From positions 3,657,001 to 3,721,000 of the forward strand of contig NZ_CP112866.1 of assembly GCF_026410085.1 (NCBI RefSeq): a DNA stretch of 64,000 bases, written 5' to 3'. The stretch comes from Pseudomonas quebecensis. Lineage in GTDB: Bacteria > Pseudomonadota > Gammaproteobacteria > Pseudomonadales > Pseudomonadaceae. The translations under genes and the position numbers were made by a program. The notes under the pieces were generated by a model. That model was not told the DNA's origin and searched no databases. It saw only the letters and a list, made by a program, of their open reading frames with translations. Positions 40,682 through 49,128 of this stretch are shown here, piece after piece; within the stretch, counting starts at the first letter, position 1; each line of letters starts with the position of its first letter.

Positions 40682-41755
40682 TCAGTTGCCCAACAATCGC
40701 TGCTGCACAAAACCAATTCGCTCACGCAAACGAGCGACAGCGTTGGCCCCGTCAGACCCAGTGACTCTTTTGAACTCATCGCTATCCAGCCATCTTTGCA
40801 CGTCGATGTTTTGAGCGTTATGGAGTGTTGGGTCGTCGTTGAGAGCCAATCTTGTTCCGATAGCTATTGCTTCGAATCTCGCTCTAGGAGTCGCCTTCGC
40901 GGTCTGAGTTTTCCTAAAACCATAAGGAAATACCCTCTCAACAAAACTCATAACCTGATCGAATTGACGGCGATACTCCTGAATTAGATTAGGGTCAGCA
41001 GCCACACGCTCATTCATACCTTTGACGTAACCAAAAAGGAATTCAGCCGGACGATCTTTGTAGCCCTGCAACCCGTCACCGTAAGCAAAAAGTCGGGTAA
41101 CAAGATCTTCCCGCCCCCTTTCCTTCTCATCTTTGGTTGAAACCGGCGCGAGAGTTTTCAACCTAGGGTCCACGGCGAGTTCAATAATGAGGCTCATAAA
41201 ATCACCTGCCAGTGCTCCCCTACGCACCTCAGCATGATTTGCGATTTTGCTACCAGTGTTAATCCGCTCAAACAGATCGAAGCGTGCTTGTTCATCAGCA
41301 TGCTCATTCAAGACAATGCCTCGAATCGACCTATTATTGATTTTCCGTTTGCGAGACTCGGGCAGCTCAGCAAATGTAAAACTTGAAAGCTTCGTCAAGC
41401 TCTCAAGCTCTCCTAAGCGAAAATCATCATGCACGAATTCAGCAATGGTCCTCAGTCGCTGTGATCCATCAACGATTTCCAGCTTACCGTTTGGCATTTC
41501 CCAAAAAAACAGAAACGGGATTGGTAGGCCCAAAAGCACCGATTCTATAAATCGTGATTTTCGGTCGTCTTCCCATGTGAAGCTACGCTGATAGGGAGGG
41601 ACTACAAATTCGCCATTCTTGACCTTGGCAGCCAAAAGCTCAATGGAGTATTCAGTAAGATAGAATTCAATTCGCTTCGATAGCTCAACAATCTGAGCCT
41701 CCGCACTCGCAATGTCATCCTTGGTTTTCGCAGCATGTTGCTTTGGAGGTCTCAT
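40682..41755 (-). CDS. DUF262 protein (ParB/Srx-fold, DGxQR motif)
   Basis: 357 residues. The N half has the DUF262 pattern: FVVPPYQRSFTWEDDRKSRF, LLGLPIPFLFFWE and IVDGSQRLRTI, the DGxQR motif at 96-100 that in GmrSD-type enzymes is tied to nucleotide hydrolysis and DNA cutting. The C half is helical with no separate nuclease (HNH or DUF1524) domain, so it may only sense or switch, leaving cleavage to the partners. First gene of the operon DUF262-HEPN-methyltransferase. Confidence 0.85.
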   Translation of the reverse strand: MRPPKQHAAKTKDDIASAEAQIVELSKRIEFYLTEYSIELLAAKVKNGEFVVPPYQRSFTWEDDRKSRFIESVLLGLPIPFLFFWEMPNGKLEIVDGSQRLRTIAEFVHDDFRLGELESLTKLSSFTFAELPESRKRKINNRSIRGIVLNEHADEQARFDLFERINTGSKIANHAEVRRGALAGDFMSLIIELAVDPRLKTLAPVSTKDEKERGREDLVTRLFAYGDGLQGYKDRPAEFLFGYVKGMNERVAADPNLIQEYRRQFDQVMSFVERVFPYGFRKTQTAKATPRARFEAIAIGTRLALNDDPTLHNAQNIDVQRWLDSDEFKRVTGSDGANAVARLRERIGFVQQRLLGN

Positions 41756-42106
41756 AGGCTTCGTTGTTCTCTTTAGGTTCGCGCCCTGAACGCGCTGCTT
41801 TGCAGCTAACTAACTGAAAAATGTTTGGCCTACCGGCAGAGCAATTTGTCCCATCAGATAGGCATTTCCCAACGATACCACAAGGGCCGCAGTGGGTTTG
41901 AGAGCCAGCCCATATCTTGGCGCCTGAGCCGTACCGCCAAGACGCGGAGGGCAAGAACCAGCTTGATGTTACCGACCTTCCCGAAAAGCTCACTCACGCG
42001 CTCTGAGGACGCTTGCGGCAAACGGGGCGGGAAAGATGGGTAGACAGCAATAGGCAAACCGTCAGGACTAAGGTTCTCTGGTTACCCTTGGCAACGGAAA
42101 ACAAAA

Positions 42107-42140
42107 AAGCCCGCAAGACGTTATCACGCCATGCGGGCTT
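42107..42140 (-). terminator. Terminator downstream of tRNA-Ser, minus strand
   Basis: AAGCCCGCA / TGCGGGCTT stem; read on the minus strand it is followed by TTTTTTGTTTT. It would end transcription from the tRNA-Ser side and was probably brought in with the island. Confidence 0.75.
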
Positions 42141-42162
42141 TGTGGGATCACTGTGGGATCAC
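42141..42162. repeat. Tandem 11-bp repeat next to attachment site
   Basis: TGTGGGATCAC is present twice without spacing, 66 bases from the tRNA-Ser 3' end. Position and size fit integrase arm-type binding sites, but no integrase is left to support this. Confidence 0.45.
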
Positions 42163-42227
42163 CTTACTGCTGCTAGAAAAACTCTTTACATTACGTTTTC
42201 CGTAAGTGCCTGATTTCCTAGCTAAAT

Positions 42228-42252
42228 ATGGCGGAGAGATAGGGATTCGAAC
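42228..42252. repeat. Right attachment site within tRNA-Ser 3' end
   Basis: Direct repeat partner of 31093-31116; lies in the T arm and acceptor stem of tRNA-Ser, so integration left the tRNA intact. Confidence 0.85.
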
Positions 42253-42318
42253 CCTAGGTACCGGTGAAGGTACAACGGATTTCGAATCCGTCCCATTCGG
42301 CCACTCTGGCATCTCTCC
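42229..42318 (-). tRNA. tRNA-Ser (anticodon CGA)
   Basis: 90 bases on the minus strand from GGAGAGATGCCAGAGTGG to the encoded CCA. The anticodon stem-loop is GACGGA-TTCGAAA-TCCGTT, giving CGA, which reads UCG. The long variable arm (TGTACCTTCACCGGTACC) marks a class II tRNA, and GGTTCGAATCCC is the T arm. It serves as the island insertion site and lies 84 bases downstream of purC. Confidence 0.96.
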
Positions 42319-42401
42319 AACGGCGCGCATCATAACAGCCTGTTTCGTGGAAGCAAAGCTCTTGCGAGATTTTTTTCCGTGCTATCAGATGCTTGCGTCG
42401 A

Positions 42402-43115
42402 TTAAAGCGGTACGCCCAGACGGTTGGCGACTTCTTCGTAGGCTTCGATGACATCACCGAGGCCCTGGCGGAAGCGGTCCTTGTCCATCTTCTTCTTGGT
42501 GTCCTTGTCCCACAGGCGGCAGCCGTCCGGGCTGAACTCGTCACCCAGGACGATGGAGCCGTCATGGAATACGCCGAATTCCAGTTTGAAGTCCACCAAC
42601 AGCAGGCCGGCGTCGTCGAACAGCTTGCTCAGCACGTCGTTGACCTTGAGGGACAATTCCTTCATGCGCGCCAATTGCTCGGCGGTGCCCCAGCCGAAAG
42701 CCACAACGTGGGACTCGTTGATGAACGGGTCGCCCTTGGCATCGTCTTTCAGGAACAGTTCGAAGGTGTAAGGGTTTAGCTTGAGGCCCTCCTCCACACC
42801 CAGGCGCTTGACCAAGCTGCCGGCGGCGTAGTTACGCACGACGCACTCGACCGGGATCATGTCCAGTTTCTTCACCAGGCATTCGTTGTCGCCCAGCAGC
42901 TTGTCGAATTGGGTCGGAATACCGGCCGCTTCGAGCTTCTGCATGATGAAGGCATTGAACTTGTTGTTCACCATGCCCTTGCGATCAAGTTGCTCGATGC
43001 GCTTGCCGTCGAACGCCGAGGTGTCGTTGCGAAACAGCAGGATCAGGCGGTTGGCGTCGTCGGTCTTGTACACCGACTTGGCTTTGCCGCGGTAGAGTTC
43101 TTCACGTTTTTCCAT
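42402..43115 (-). CDS. purC: Phosphoribosylaminoimidazole-succinocarboxamide synthase (SAICAR synthase)
   Basis: 237 residues, standard length. It joins aspartate to CAIR with ATP in purine synthesis. Signatures: [20 protein letters not shown] at the start, [18 protein letters not shown] and [20 protein letters not shown]. The start at 43115 is the family start. Last gene of the operon dapA-bamC-MBL hydrolase-purC. Confidence 0.97.
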   Translation of the reverse strand: MEKREELYRGKAKSVYKTDDANRLILLFRNDTSAFDGKRIEQLDRKGMVNNKFNAFIMQKLEAAGIPTQFDKLLGDNECLVKKLDMIPVECVVRNYAAGSLVKRLGVEEGLKLNPYTFELFLKDDAKGDPFINESHVVAFGWGTAEQLARMKELSLKVNDVLSKLFDDAGLLLVDFKLEFGVFHDGSIVLGDEFSPDGCRLWDKDTKKKMDKDRFRQGLGDVIEAYEEVANRLGVPL

Positions 43116-43142
43116 GATGGGCTCCGCTTTGAGTGAGGTGGG

Positions 43143-43901
43143 CTAGGCGATATGTCGCCAGTCGAGCCCTGAATCTTGATCGGCCAGTTGCAGCCAGTCC
43201 GGGTCGCACCCGAGGGTGTCGACAAAACATTGCCGGGCAAGCGTCGGCAGGTTGTTCTTGCTGCTCAGGTGGGCCAGGACCAGATGTTGCAGGTCTTGCC
43301 AGCCCAACTCATACACCAGGTACGCCGCCTGGTGGTTGTTCAAATGCCCCCGTTCGCCGCCCACCCGCTGCTTGAGAAAATACGGGTAGTGACCACGCGC
43401 CAGCAGGTCTCGGCAGTGGTTAGACTCGATCATCAACGCATCGAGGTTGCGGTAACCGTCCAGCACCTTGGCACAGTAGGAACCCAGGTCGGTGAGCACG
43501 CCGAAACGCCGCTCCCCATCGCTGAAGACATACTGCGTCGGTTCCTGAGCGTCGTGCGCGACGGCAATCACGTCGATGCTCAAGGCACCGACCTGCAACG
43601 TCTCGCCACCGGCCAGGAAACCTGCGGGTTCAATGGGTTTGCGCATCCCGCGCAAGGTACCGCGACTCAAGTACACCGGAAGATTGTAGCGCCGAGACAG
43701 CAAACCCACGCCATGCACGTGGTCGGCATGTTCGTGGGTCACCAGAATCGCGCTCAGCTGCGTGGGGTGAACCCCCAGGCGCAGCAGGCGTCGCTCGGTT
43801 TCCCGTAGCGAGAAACCACAATCGACCAGCACATACGTGTCGTCATGGGCGACCAGCGTGCCGTTTCCTTGGCTACCGCTGCCGAGAACGGCAAAACGCA
43901 T
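43143..43901 (-). CDS. MBL-fold hydrolase (YycJ/WalJ-like)
   Basis: 252 residues. The dinuclear metal site is intact: THEHADH near residue 57, further His in the VAHDAQEPT region, and the C-terminal VLAHLSSKNN. The start MRFAVLGSGSQGNGTLVAHD is that of the YycJ group, soluble phosphodiesterase-like members of the metallo-beta-lactamase superfamily, with proposed roles in DNA repair or replication coordination. It sits 4 bases after bamC, a conserved order in pseudomonads. The true substrate is not known from sequence. Confidence 0.85.
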   Translation of the reverse strand: MRFAVLGSGSQGNGTLVAHDDTYVLVDCGFSLRETERRLLRLGVHPTQLSAILVTHEHADHVHGVGLLSRRYNLPVYLSRGTLRGMRKPIEPAGFLAGGETLQVGALSIDVIAVAHDAQEPTQYVFSDGERRFGVLTDLGSYCAKVLDGYRNLDALMIESNHCRDLLARGHYPYFLKQRVGGERGHLNNHQAAYLVYELGWQDLQHLVLAHLSSKNNLPTLARQCFVDTLGCDPDWLQLADQDSGLDWRHIA

Positions 43902-43905
43902 CGGA

Positions 43906-45021
43906 TCAGCCCAGGTTGTCCTGAATCACGCCCAACACTTTGCGCGCTGTTTCAGCCGGCGCTACGGTGTTGATGTTCTTCTCGACCGTGACTTGCACGG
44001 TTTCGCCAACCTTGCTCAAACGGACCTGATAACGCTCGGCGCGGGTCTCGACTTCTTCCTTGGTCGGTGTGCTGCCAAACAACTTGCCGAAGAAACCAGG
44101 CTCGTCATCCTTGCGCTCGGCCTTTTCGGCGACGTTGATGTAGTAAAGACCCAGGCTGCGGTTGATGTCTTCAACGCGCCATGGGCCTTGCTCCAAGGCA
44201 CGGCCGACGCTGGCCCAGGCGCGATCCAGGTCTTCACCCAGGTTCAGCACCACGTTGCCGCTGCCGTCCTCGGTGAGGCTGACGCGGCTTGGGGTGTCGT
44301 AATCGCGGGCCGCGAGCAGCGAGACCGAACCGCCCTTCTCGGAGATCCGGCTCATGCTGGCCAGCATTTCATCGACCAGTGCAGAGTCGACACCGGTATT
44401 GACCGAGCGATTGGTGAACTCGACGTTGGACGTGCTGCCGGCAGGGCGCTCGGCGCTCACCACATAGACTTCACTGGTATTGCGCTGTACGCCGGGTTCG
44501 ATCCGCACGCGCACACGCGTTTCGCTATCGGCGGCGACGCCACCGGCTTGCAGGCGCTTGGCCATGCTGGCGGACAATTCATTGCCCTGCTGCCACGCAG
44601 TGGTGAATTCACCGGTCTGCGGACGTTGTTCGTCAATGCGGAAACCGTTGTCCTGGAAGAACTGCACCGCCACCGGCCAGACTTCGGCAGGTGGACGTTG
44701 AGCAACGATCCAGCGCGAGTCGCCGCTTTTCTGCAGGCTGTAGTCGCTGGCATCGGCCACGGCCGCGATCGGCTGTGGACGTGGCACCACGTACTCACCC
44801 TTGGTGGTGTCATCGGCGACGTTGCGTGGAATCGGCAGCAATGGGTCAAGGCGCTTGGCGACATTGACGTCCGGCGGCAATTGCATCGGTTTGGTTGCTT
44901 GTGCTTCCAGATAATCGCTGCCGCGGTCACGGAAGTAGCCTTCCGGGCCCCAGATCCAACCGCAGCCGCTGGTGCTGGAGATAATCAAGGCAAGTGCGGA
45001 AAGTCCGGCCAATCGCTTCAT
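43906..45021 (-). CDS. bamC: Outer membrane assembly lipoprotein BamC
   Basis: 371 residues from ATG 45021, with GAGGAAG upstream. The lipoprotein signal MKRLAGLSALALIISSTSGC puts the lipidated Cys at residue 20, so the protein sits at the inner face of the outer membrane in the BAM complex. It has the BamC conserved N region (PDVNVAKRLDPLLPIP) and two helix-grip domains (about 100-210 and 220-345). A longer upstream frame crosses dapA and is not used. It follows dapA after 17 bases. Confidence 0.92.
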   Translation of the reverse strand: MKRLAGLSALALIISSTSGCGWIWGPEGYFRDRGSDYLEAQATKPMQLPPDVNVAKRLDPLLPIPRNVADDTTKGEYVVPRPQPIAAVADASDYSLQKSGDSRWIVAQRPPAEVWPVAVQFFQDNGFRIDEQRPQTGEFTTAWQQGNELSASMAKRLQAGGVAADSETRVRVRIEPGVQRNTSEVYVVSAERPAGSTSNVEFTNRSVNTGVDSALVDEMLASMSRISEKGGSVSLLAARDYDTPSRVSLTEDGSGNVVLNLGEDLDRAWASVGRALEQGPWRVEDINRSLGLYYINVAEKAERKDDEPGFFGKLFGSTPTKEEVETRAERYQVRLSKVGETVQVTVEKNINTVAPAETARKVLGVIQDNLG

Positions 45022-45038
45022 GCGTAGTGCTTCCTCAA

Positions 45039-45917
45039 TTAAACCAGGACGCCGGACTGGCGCAGGGCCTGTCGCAGCGGTTCGTGACAGGCTTCGCTGA
45101 GACGGGTGAGCGGCAGACGGATACCGTCCGGCATCATGCCCATCTCGAACAGCGCCCATTTCACGGGAATAGGGTTGGATTCGATAAACAGTGTCTTGTT
45201 GAGCGGCATCAGCTTCTCGTGGATCGCACGGGCTTTGGCGGCATCGCCGGCGAGAGCGGCGGCGCACATGTCGCTCATAGCACGGGGGGCCACGTTGGCG
45301 GTCACGGAGATATTGCCCTTGCCGCCCAGCAGAATCAGCTCGACGGCAGTGGCGTCGTCACCGGAATACACCAGGAAGTCGGCGCTCACGCCGGCCAGGA
45401 TGTCCTTGGCGCGCTGCAGGTCGCCGGTGGCTTCCTTGATGCCGACGATGTTCGGCACGGTGGACAGGCGGATTACGGTCTCGGCCTTCATGTCGCAGGC
45501 GGTACGACCCGGCACGTTATAGAGGATCTGCGGAATGTCGACGGCTTCGGCAATGGTGCGGAAGTGCTGGCAAAGGCCTTCCTGGGTCGGCTTGTTGTAG
45601 TACGGGGTCACCAGCAGGCAGGCATCTGCACCGGCTTTCTTGGCGTTTTTGGTCAGTTCGATCGCTTCACGCGTCGAATTGGCGCCCGTGCCGGCGATGA
45701 CCGCGATACGCCCGGCCACGCGCTTGACCACGAACTCGATGACCTGGATATGTTCTTCCACATCGAGTGTGGCCGATTCACCCGTGGTGCCGACCGCAAC
45801 AATGGCATTGGTGCCTTCTTGCAGGTGGAAGTCCACCAGTTTGCCCAGGCTGTCCCAGTCGAGATGACCTTGTGCATCCATGGGTGTGACCAGTGCCACC
45901 ATACTGCCCGCAATCAT
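45039..45917 (-). CDS. dapA: 4-hydroxy-tetrahydrodipicolinate synthase
   Basis: 292 residues, the family length. It condenses pyruvate and aspartate semialdehyde, first step of the lysine and diaminopimelate branch. Key residues: GTTGES (Thr44/45 region), the Tyr in LYNVPGRT near 133, and the Schiff-base Lys in VGIKEATGD near 161. AGGAGCG precedes the ATG at 45917; the longer frame upstream has none. First gene of its operon, divergent from gcvR. Confidence 0.96.
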   Translation of the reverse strand: MIAGSMVALVTPMDAQGHLDWDSLGKLVDFHLQEGTNAIVAVGTTGESATLDVEEHIQVIEFVVKRVAGRIAVIAGTGANSTREAIELTKNAKKAGADACLLVTPYYNKPTQEGLCQHFRTIAEAVDIPQILYNVPGRTACDMKAETVIRLSTVPNIVGIKEATGDLQRAKDILAGVSADFLVYSGDDATAVELILLGGKGNISVTANVAPRAMSDMCAAALAGDAAKARAIHEKLMPLNKTLFIESNPIPVKWALFEMGMMPDGIRLPLTRLSEACHEPLRQALRQSGVLV

Positions 45918-46190
45918 GCAACCGCTCCTGCCGGAAAAAGAGAGCCGTAATGGTACTGGCGCCAAGATGCTTGCACAAGCGAAGTACCGCGTGAGGATGC
46001 GTTCTGACGCAACTAAACGGCGATCGATGCCATCATCGGGCCAAAGGGCGATTCGAGGACCGCTGGAATCGGGCCGATGACGCAATGAAATCGCCACCTC
46101 CTAGCCCTTGGCGACGCTTTTCGCTACCCTTGATCCTTTGATCGATACGGCCCTCTCGGTATCGACCGCTCATCGCTTTAGGAAGGCTGC

Positions 46191-46751
46191 ATGTCCACCC
46201 CCACAGTTCGCGAACAATTCCTTGTTATCAGTGCCCTCGGCGCCAACCCCATGGAGCTGACCAACGTCCTGTGCCGCGCCAGCCATGAGAACCGCTGCGC
46301 CGTCGTAACCTCTCGCCTGACCCGCCATGGCGAGTGCAGCGCCCTGGTGCTGCAGATTTCCGGGACCTGGGACGCCCTGGCGCGCCTGGAGACCGGCCTG
46401 CCGGGCCTGGCCAAGAAGCATGACTTCACCGTTAACGTGGTACGCAGCGCGGCCCTGGAGAACCGTCCCCAGGCCCTGCCTTACGTAGCTTATGTCAGCT
46501 CGGCCTACCGTTCGGACATCGTCAATGAGCTGTGCCAGTTCTTCATCGACCATAACGTCGAGCTGGAGAACCTGACGTGCGACACCTACCAGGCGCCCCA
46601 GACCGGCGGCACCATGCTCAACGCCACATTCACCGTGACGTTGCCGGCCGGCGTGCAGATCAGTTGGCTGCGCGACCAGTTCCTGGATTTCGCCGATGCG
46701 CTGAACCTCGACGCCCTGATCGAACCGTGGCGACCACAGAACCCAATGTAA
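46191..46751 (+). CDS. gcvR: Glycine cleavage system regulator GcvR-like (two ACT domains)
   Basis: 186 residues made of two ACT domains: the first opens EQFLVISALGANPMELTNVL, the second YVAYVSSAYRSDIVNELCQF. GcvR-type proteins bind glycine and act on the activator GcvA. It is divergent from dapA and 10 bases ahead of bcp, the conserved order of this genus. A good AGGAAGG lies before the ATG. Confidence 0.85.
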   Translation: MSTPTVREQFLVISALGANPMELTNVLCRASHENRCAVVTSRLTRHGECSALVLQISGTWDALARLETGLPGLAKKHDFTVNVVRSAALENRPQALPYVAYVSSAYRSDIVNELCQFFIDHNVELENLTCDTYQAPQTGGTMLNATFTVTLPAGVQISWLRDQFLDFADALNLDALIEPWRPQNPM

Positions 46752-46761
46752 GGATGTACCC

Positions 46762-47235
46762 ATGGCGGTAGTCATCGACCAACCCGTACCCGACTTCGAA
46801 GCCCAGGCCACCAGCGGCCGGACGTTCAGCCTGGCCGCCCTCAAGGGCAAGCAGGTGGTGCTCTACTTTTACCCCAAGGACAGCACGCCGGGCTGCACCA
46901 CCCAGGGCCAGGGCTTCCGCGACCAGCACGCAGCGTTCCAGGCTGCCGACACCGAAGTGTTCGGCGTGTCGCGCGACAGCGTGAAGTCCCACGAAAACTT
47001 CAAAGCCAAGCAAGCATTCCCCTTTGAGCTGCTCAGCGACAAGGACGAAGCGGTCTGCCAGCTGTTTGACGTGATCAAGTTGAAGAAGCTGTATGGCAAG
47101 GAATACCTGGGCGTGGACCGCAGCACGTTCCTGATCGATAAAGACGGTGTGCTGCGCCAGGAATGGCGCGGCGTGAAAGTGCCAGGGCATGTGGATGCGG
47201 TGCTGGCCGCCGCCCAGGCCTTGAACAAGGCCTGA
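46762..47235 (+). CDS. bcp: Thiol peroxidase Bcp (peroxiredoxin Q)
   Basis: 157 residues, thioredoxin fold. The peroxidatic Cys45 is in DSTPGCTTQGQGF. The resolving Cys found five residues on in E. coli Bcp is replaced here by Gln50, so it works as a 1-Cys enzyme or uses Cys96 (DEAVCQLFD). It reduces hydroperoxides in the cytosol with thioredoxin. Cotranscribed with gcvR. Confidence 0.93.
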   Translation: MAVVIDQPVPDFEAQATSGRTFSLAALKGKQVVLYFYPKDSTPGCTTQGQGFRDQHAAFQAADTEVFGVSRDSVKSHENFKAKQAFPFELLSDKDEAVCQLFDVIKLKKLYGKEYLGVDRSTFLIDKDGVLRQEWRGVKVPGHVDAVLAAAQALNKA

Positions 47236-47292
47236 ACCGGCATCGGCAGGCGAGGGCCTGCTCTCGCCTGCAGCGGCAGCGGGCCAGACAGA

Positions 47293-47532
47293 TCAGGCCT
47301 TGCGCAACCAATACCGGTACACACCGCAGGCATCTTCTTCGCGCAACAAGGTGTGCCCGGCCAGTTTGGCGAAGGTACGGAAGTCGCGCTGCGAGCCTGC
47401 ATCGGTGGCGATCACCTTGAGCACCGCACCGCTGGCCAATCGATTGAGCTCCAGCTTGGCCTTGAGCAAGGGCAACGGGCAATTGAGGCCGCTGGCATCA
47501 AGCTCGGCGTCGAAGGCGATGGGGTCGGTCAT
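47293..47532 (-). CDS. tusA: Sulfur carrier TusA family
   Basis: 79 residues. The CPxP motif is at Cys18 (GLNCPLPLLKAKLEL), which carries persulfide sulfur toward tRNA 2-thiolation and cofactor synthesis. Divergent from bepA; the promoters share the 95 bases between. Confidence 0.9.
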   Translation of the reverse strand: MTDPIAFDAELDASGLNCPLPLLKAKLELNRLASGAVLKVIATDAGSQRDFRTFAKLAGHTLLREEDACGVYRYWLRKA

Positions 47533-47627
47533 GTCTTACTCCGGGACAAGCATTCGGGGCGCTTAGAATATCTGGTCCGAAGCTCAGTGTCCGGCTACAG
47601 TAAGCTCTTTGTCGAAAGGCCTCGTGC

Positions 47628-49061
47628 ATGAATTTTTTGCGCCCTTCCCTGCTGACGCTGGCCTGCCTGCTGGCCTCTCCCGGCTTCGCCGATGACTTGC
47701 CGTCGCTGGGCGACGCCAGTTCTGCCATTGTCTCGCCGCAACAGGAATACCAACTGGGTCGTGCCTGGCTGGCGTACCTGCGGGGCCAGGTCTCGCAGCT
47801 CAACGACCCCCAACTCAAGGATTATGTTGAAACCAGCGTCTACAAGCTGGTGGAGACCAGCCAGGTCAACGACCGGCGCCTGGAATTCATCCTGATCAAC
47901 AGCCCGCAATTGAACGCCTTTGCCGCACCGGGCGGGATTGTCGGGGTCAACGGCGGACTGTTTCTCAATGCCCACACCGAAGGCGAATACGCCTCGGTGC
48001 TGGCTCACGAACTGGCTCACTTGTCCCAGCGCCACTTCGCACGAGGCGTTGAAGCACAACAGCGCATGCAGGTACCGATGATGGCCGCACTGCTCGGCGG
48101 CATCATCGCTGCCGCAGCAGGCGCGGGCGATGCTGGCATTGCAGCGATTGCCGGCACTCAGGCCGCAGCGATCCAGGAGCAGCGTCGTTTTTCCCGACAG
48201 AATGAACAAGAGGCCGACCGCATCGGCATCGTCAATCTGGAAAAAGCCGGTTACGACCCACGCTCAATGCCAACCATGTTCGAGCGCTTGATGCGCCAAT
48301 ACCGCTTCGACGCCAAGCCACCGGAATTCCTGTTGACTCACCCGGTAACCGAATCCCGGATCGCCGACACCCGCAACCGCGCCGAACAAGCCAAGCCCGG
48401 CGGCAAGGAAGACAGCCTGCGCTACCAGTTGATTCGCGCACGGGTGCAGTTGAAATACGAAGACACCCCAGGCCTGGCTGCGAAACGCTTCCAGGCACAG
48501 CTCGACGAAAATCCAAAGAACGATGTGGCGCGCTACGGCCTCGCCATTGCTCAGATCAAAGGCACGAAACTCAAGGAAGCACGGGAGAACCTGGCGCCGC
48601 TGCTGGCTAAGGCTCCCAACGATATCACCTACAACCTGGCGCAGATCGAGCTGGACATCATCAACAACCGCCTGCCCGATGCCCAGCAACGCACCGACAA
48701 GATGCTCACCCAATACCCCAGTAACTACCCGCTGAATCAGGTCCGGGTCGACCTGCTGCTCAAGCAGAATCGCACCGCCGATGCGGAAAAGGCCCTGGAT
48801 GCGCTGCTCAAATCCCGCCCGGATGATCCGGACGTGTGGTATCAGGTCGCCGAGACGCGCGGTTTGTCCGGCAACATCATCGGCCTGCACCAGGCCCGCG
48901 CCGAATACTTCGCGCTGGTAGGCGACTTCCAGCAGGCTATCCAGCAATTGGACTTTGCCAAGCGCCGTGCCGGCAACAACTTCCCGCTGTCGTCGCGGAT
49001 CGATGCGCGCCAGCGTGAGTTGATCGAACAGGAACGACTGGTCAAAGGGATGATGAGCTGA
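47628..49061 (+). CDS. bepA: Periplasmic M48 metalloprotease/chaperone BepA
   Basis: 477 residues: signal peptide (MNFLRPSLLTLACLLASPGFA), M48 protease domain with the zinc motif HELAH in VLAHELAHLSQRHFARG near residue 129 and the third ligand Glu in RQNEQEADRIG, and C-terminal TPR repeats (about 290-470). BepA helps mature LptD and removes stalled outer membrane proteins. It is closed by a terminator shared with the convergent mucD, tying two envelope quality-control genes together. Confidence 0.92.
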   Translation: MNFLRPSLLTLACLLASPGFADDLPSLGDASSAIVSPQQEYQLGRAWLAYLRGQVSQLNDPQLKDYVETSVYKLVETSQVNDRRLEFILINSPQLNAFAAPGGIVGVNGGLFLNAHTEGEYASVLAHELAHLSQRHFARGVEAQQRMQVPMMAALLGGIIAAAAGAGDAGIAAIAGTQAAAIQEQRRFSRQNEQEADRIGIVNLEKAGYDPRSMPTMFERLMRQYRFDAKPPEFLLTHPVTESRIADTRNRAEQAKPGGKEDSLRYQLIRARVQLKYEDTPGLAAKRFQAQLDENPKNDVARYGLAIAQIKGTKLKEARENLAPLLAKAPNDITYNLAQIELDIINNRLPDAQQRTDKMLTQYPSNYPLNQVRVDLLLKQNRTADAEKALDALLKSRPDDPDVWYQVAETRGLSGNIIGLHQARAEYFALVGDFQQAIQQLDFAKRRAGNNFPLSSRIDARQRELIEQERLVKGMMS

Positions 49062-49074
49062 ATCCATCGCCCAC

Positions 49075-49116
49075 AAAAAAGCCCCGCTCTCTCTAAAGGA
49101 AAGCGGGGCTTTTTAT
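49075..49116. terminator. Bidirectional terminator between bepA and mucD
   Basis: AAAAAAGCCCCGCT / AGCGGGGCTTTTT stem around a short loop rich in CT and A, with A- and T-runs on both sides. Confidence 0.88.
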
Positions 49117-49128
49117 TGAGCTGGCGCG

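Larger units (their letters stand above)
41756..42228. other. Intergenic region between defence operon and tRNA-Ser
   Basis: 473 bases where an integrase gene would be expected, but I find no integrase motif (no R-H-x-x-R or catalytic Tyr context) in any frame. It holds the promoter region of the DUF262 operon, a terminator hairpin and an 11-bp tandem repeat. Short open frames of 60-90 codons here have no SD or family resemblance. Confidence 0.5.
31093..42252. mobile_element. Genomic island in tRNA-Ser(CGA), 11.2 kb
   Basis: Bounded by direct repeats of the tRNA-Ser 3' end, with the intact tRNA at the right edge. Inside are prophage remnants, a toxin-antitoxin pair, orphan genes, an IS21-family element, an AT-rich nuclease-like gene and a methyltransferase/HEPN/DUF262 operon. 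Outside both ends the genes are Pseudomonas core. No integrase gene or recognisable fragment is present next to the tRNA, where it would be expected, so the island is probably immobile now. Confidence 0.8.

Noticed and set aside
41825..42057. Short frames near the tRNA as an integrase remnant
   Set aside because: None shows integrase catalytic motifs in either strand; I could not support even a fragment.
43837..45027. 396-codon plus-strand frame opposite bamC
   Set aside because: It is antisense to bamC and the MBL gene, both of which have full family signatures and SD sites.
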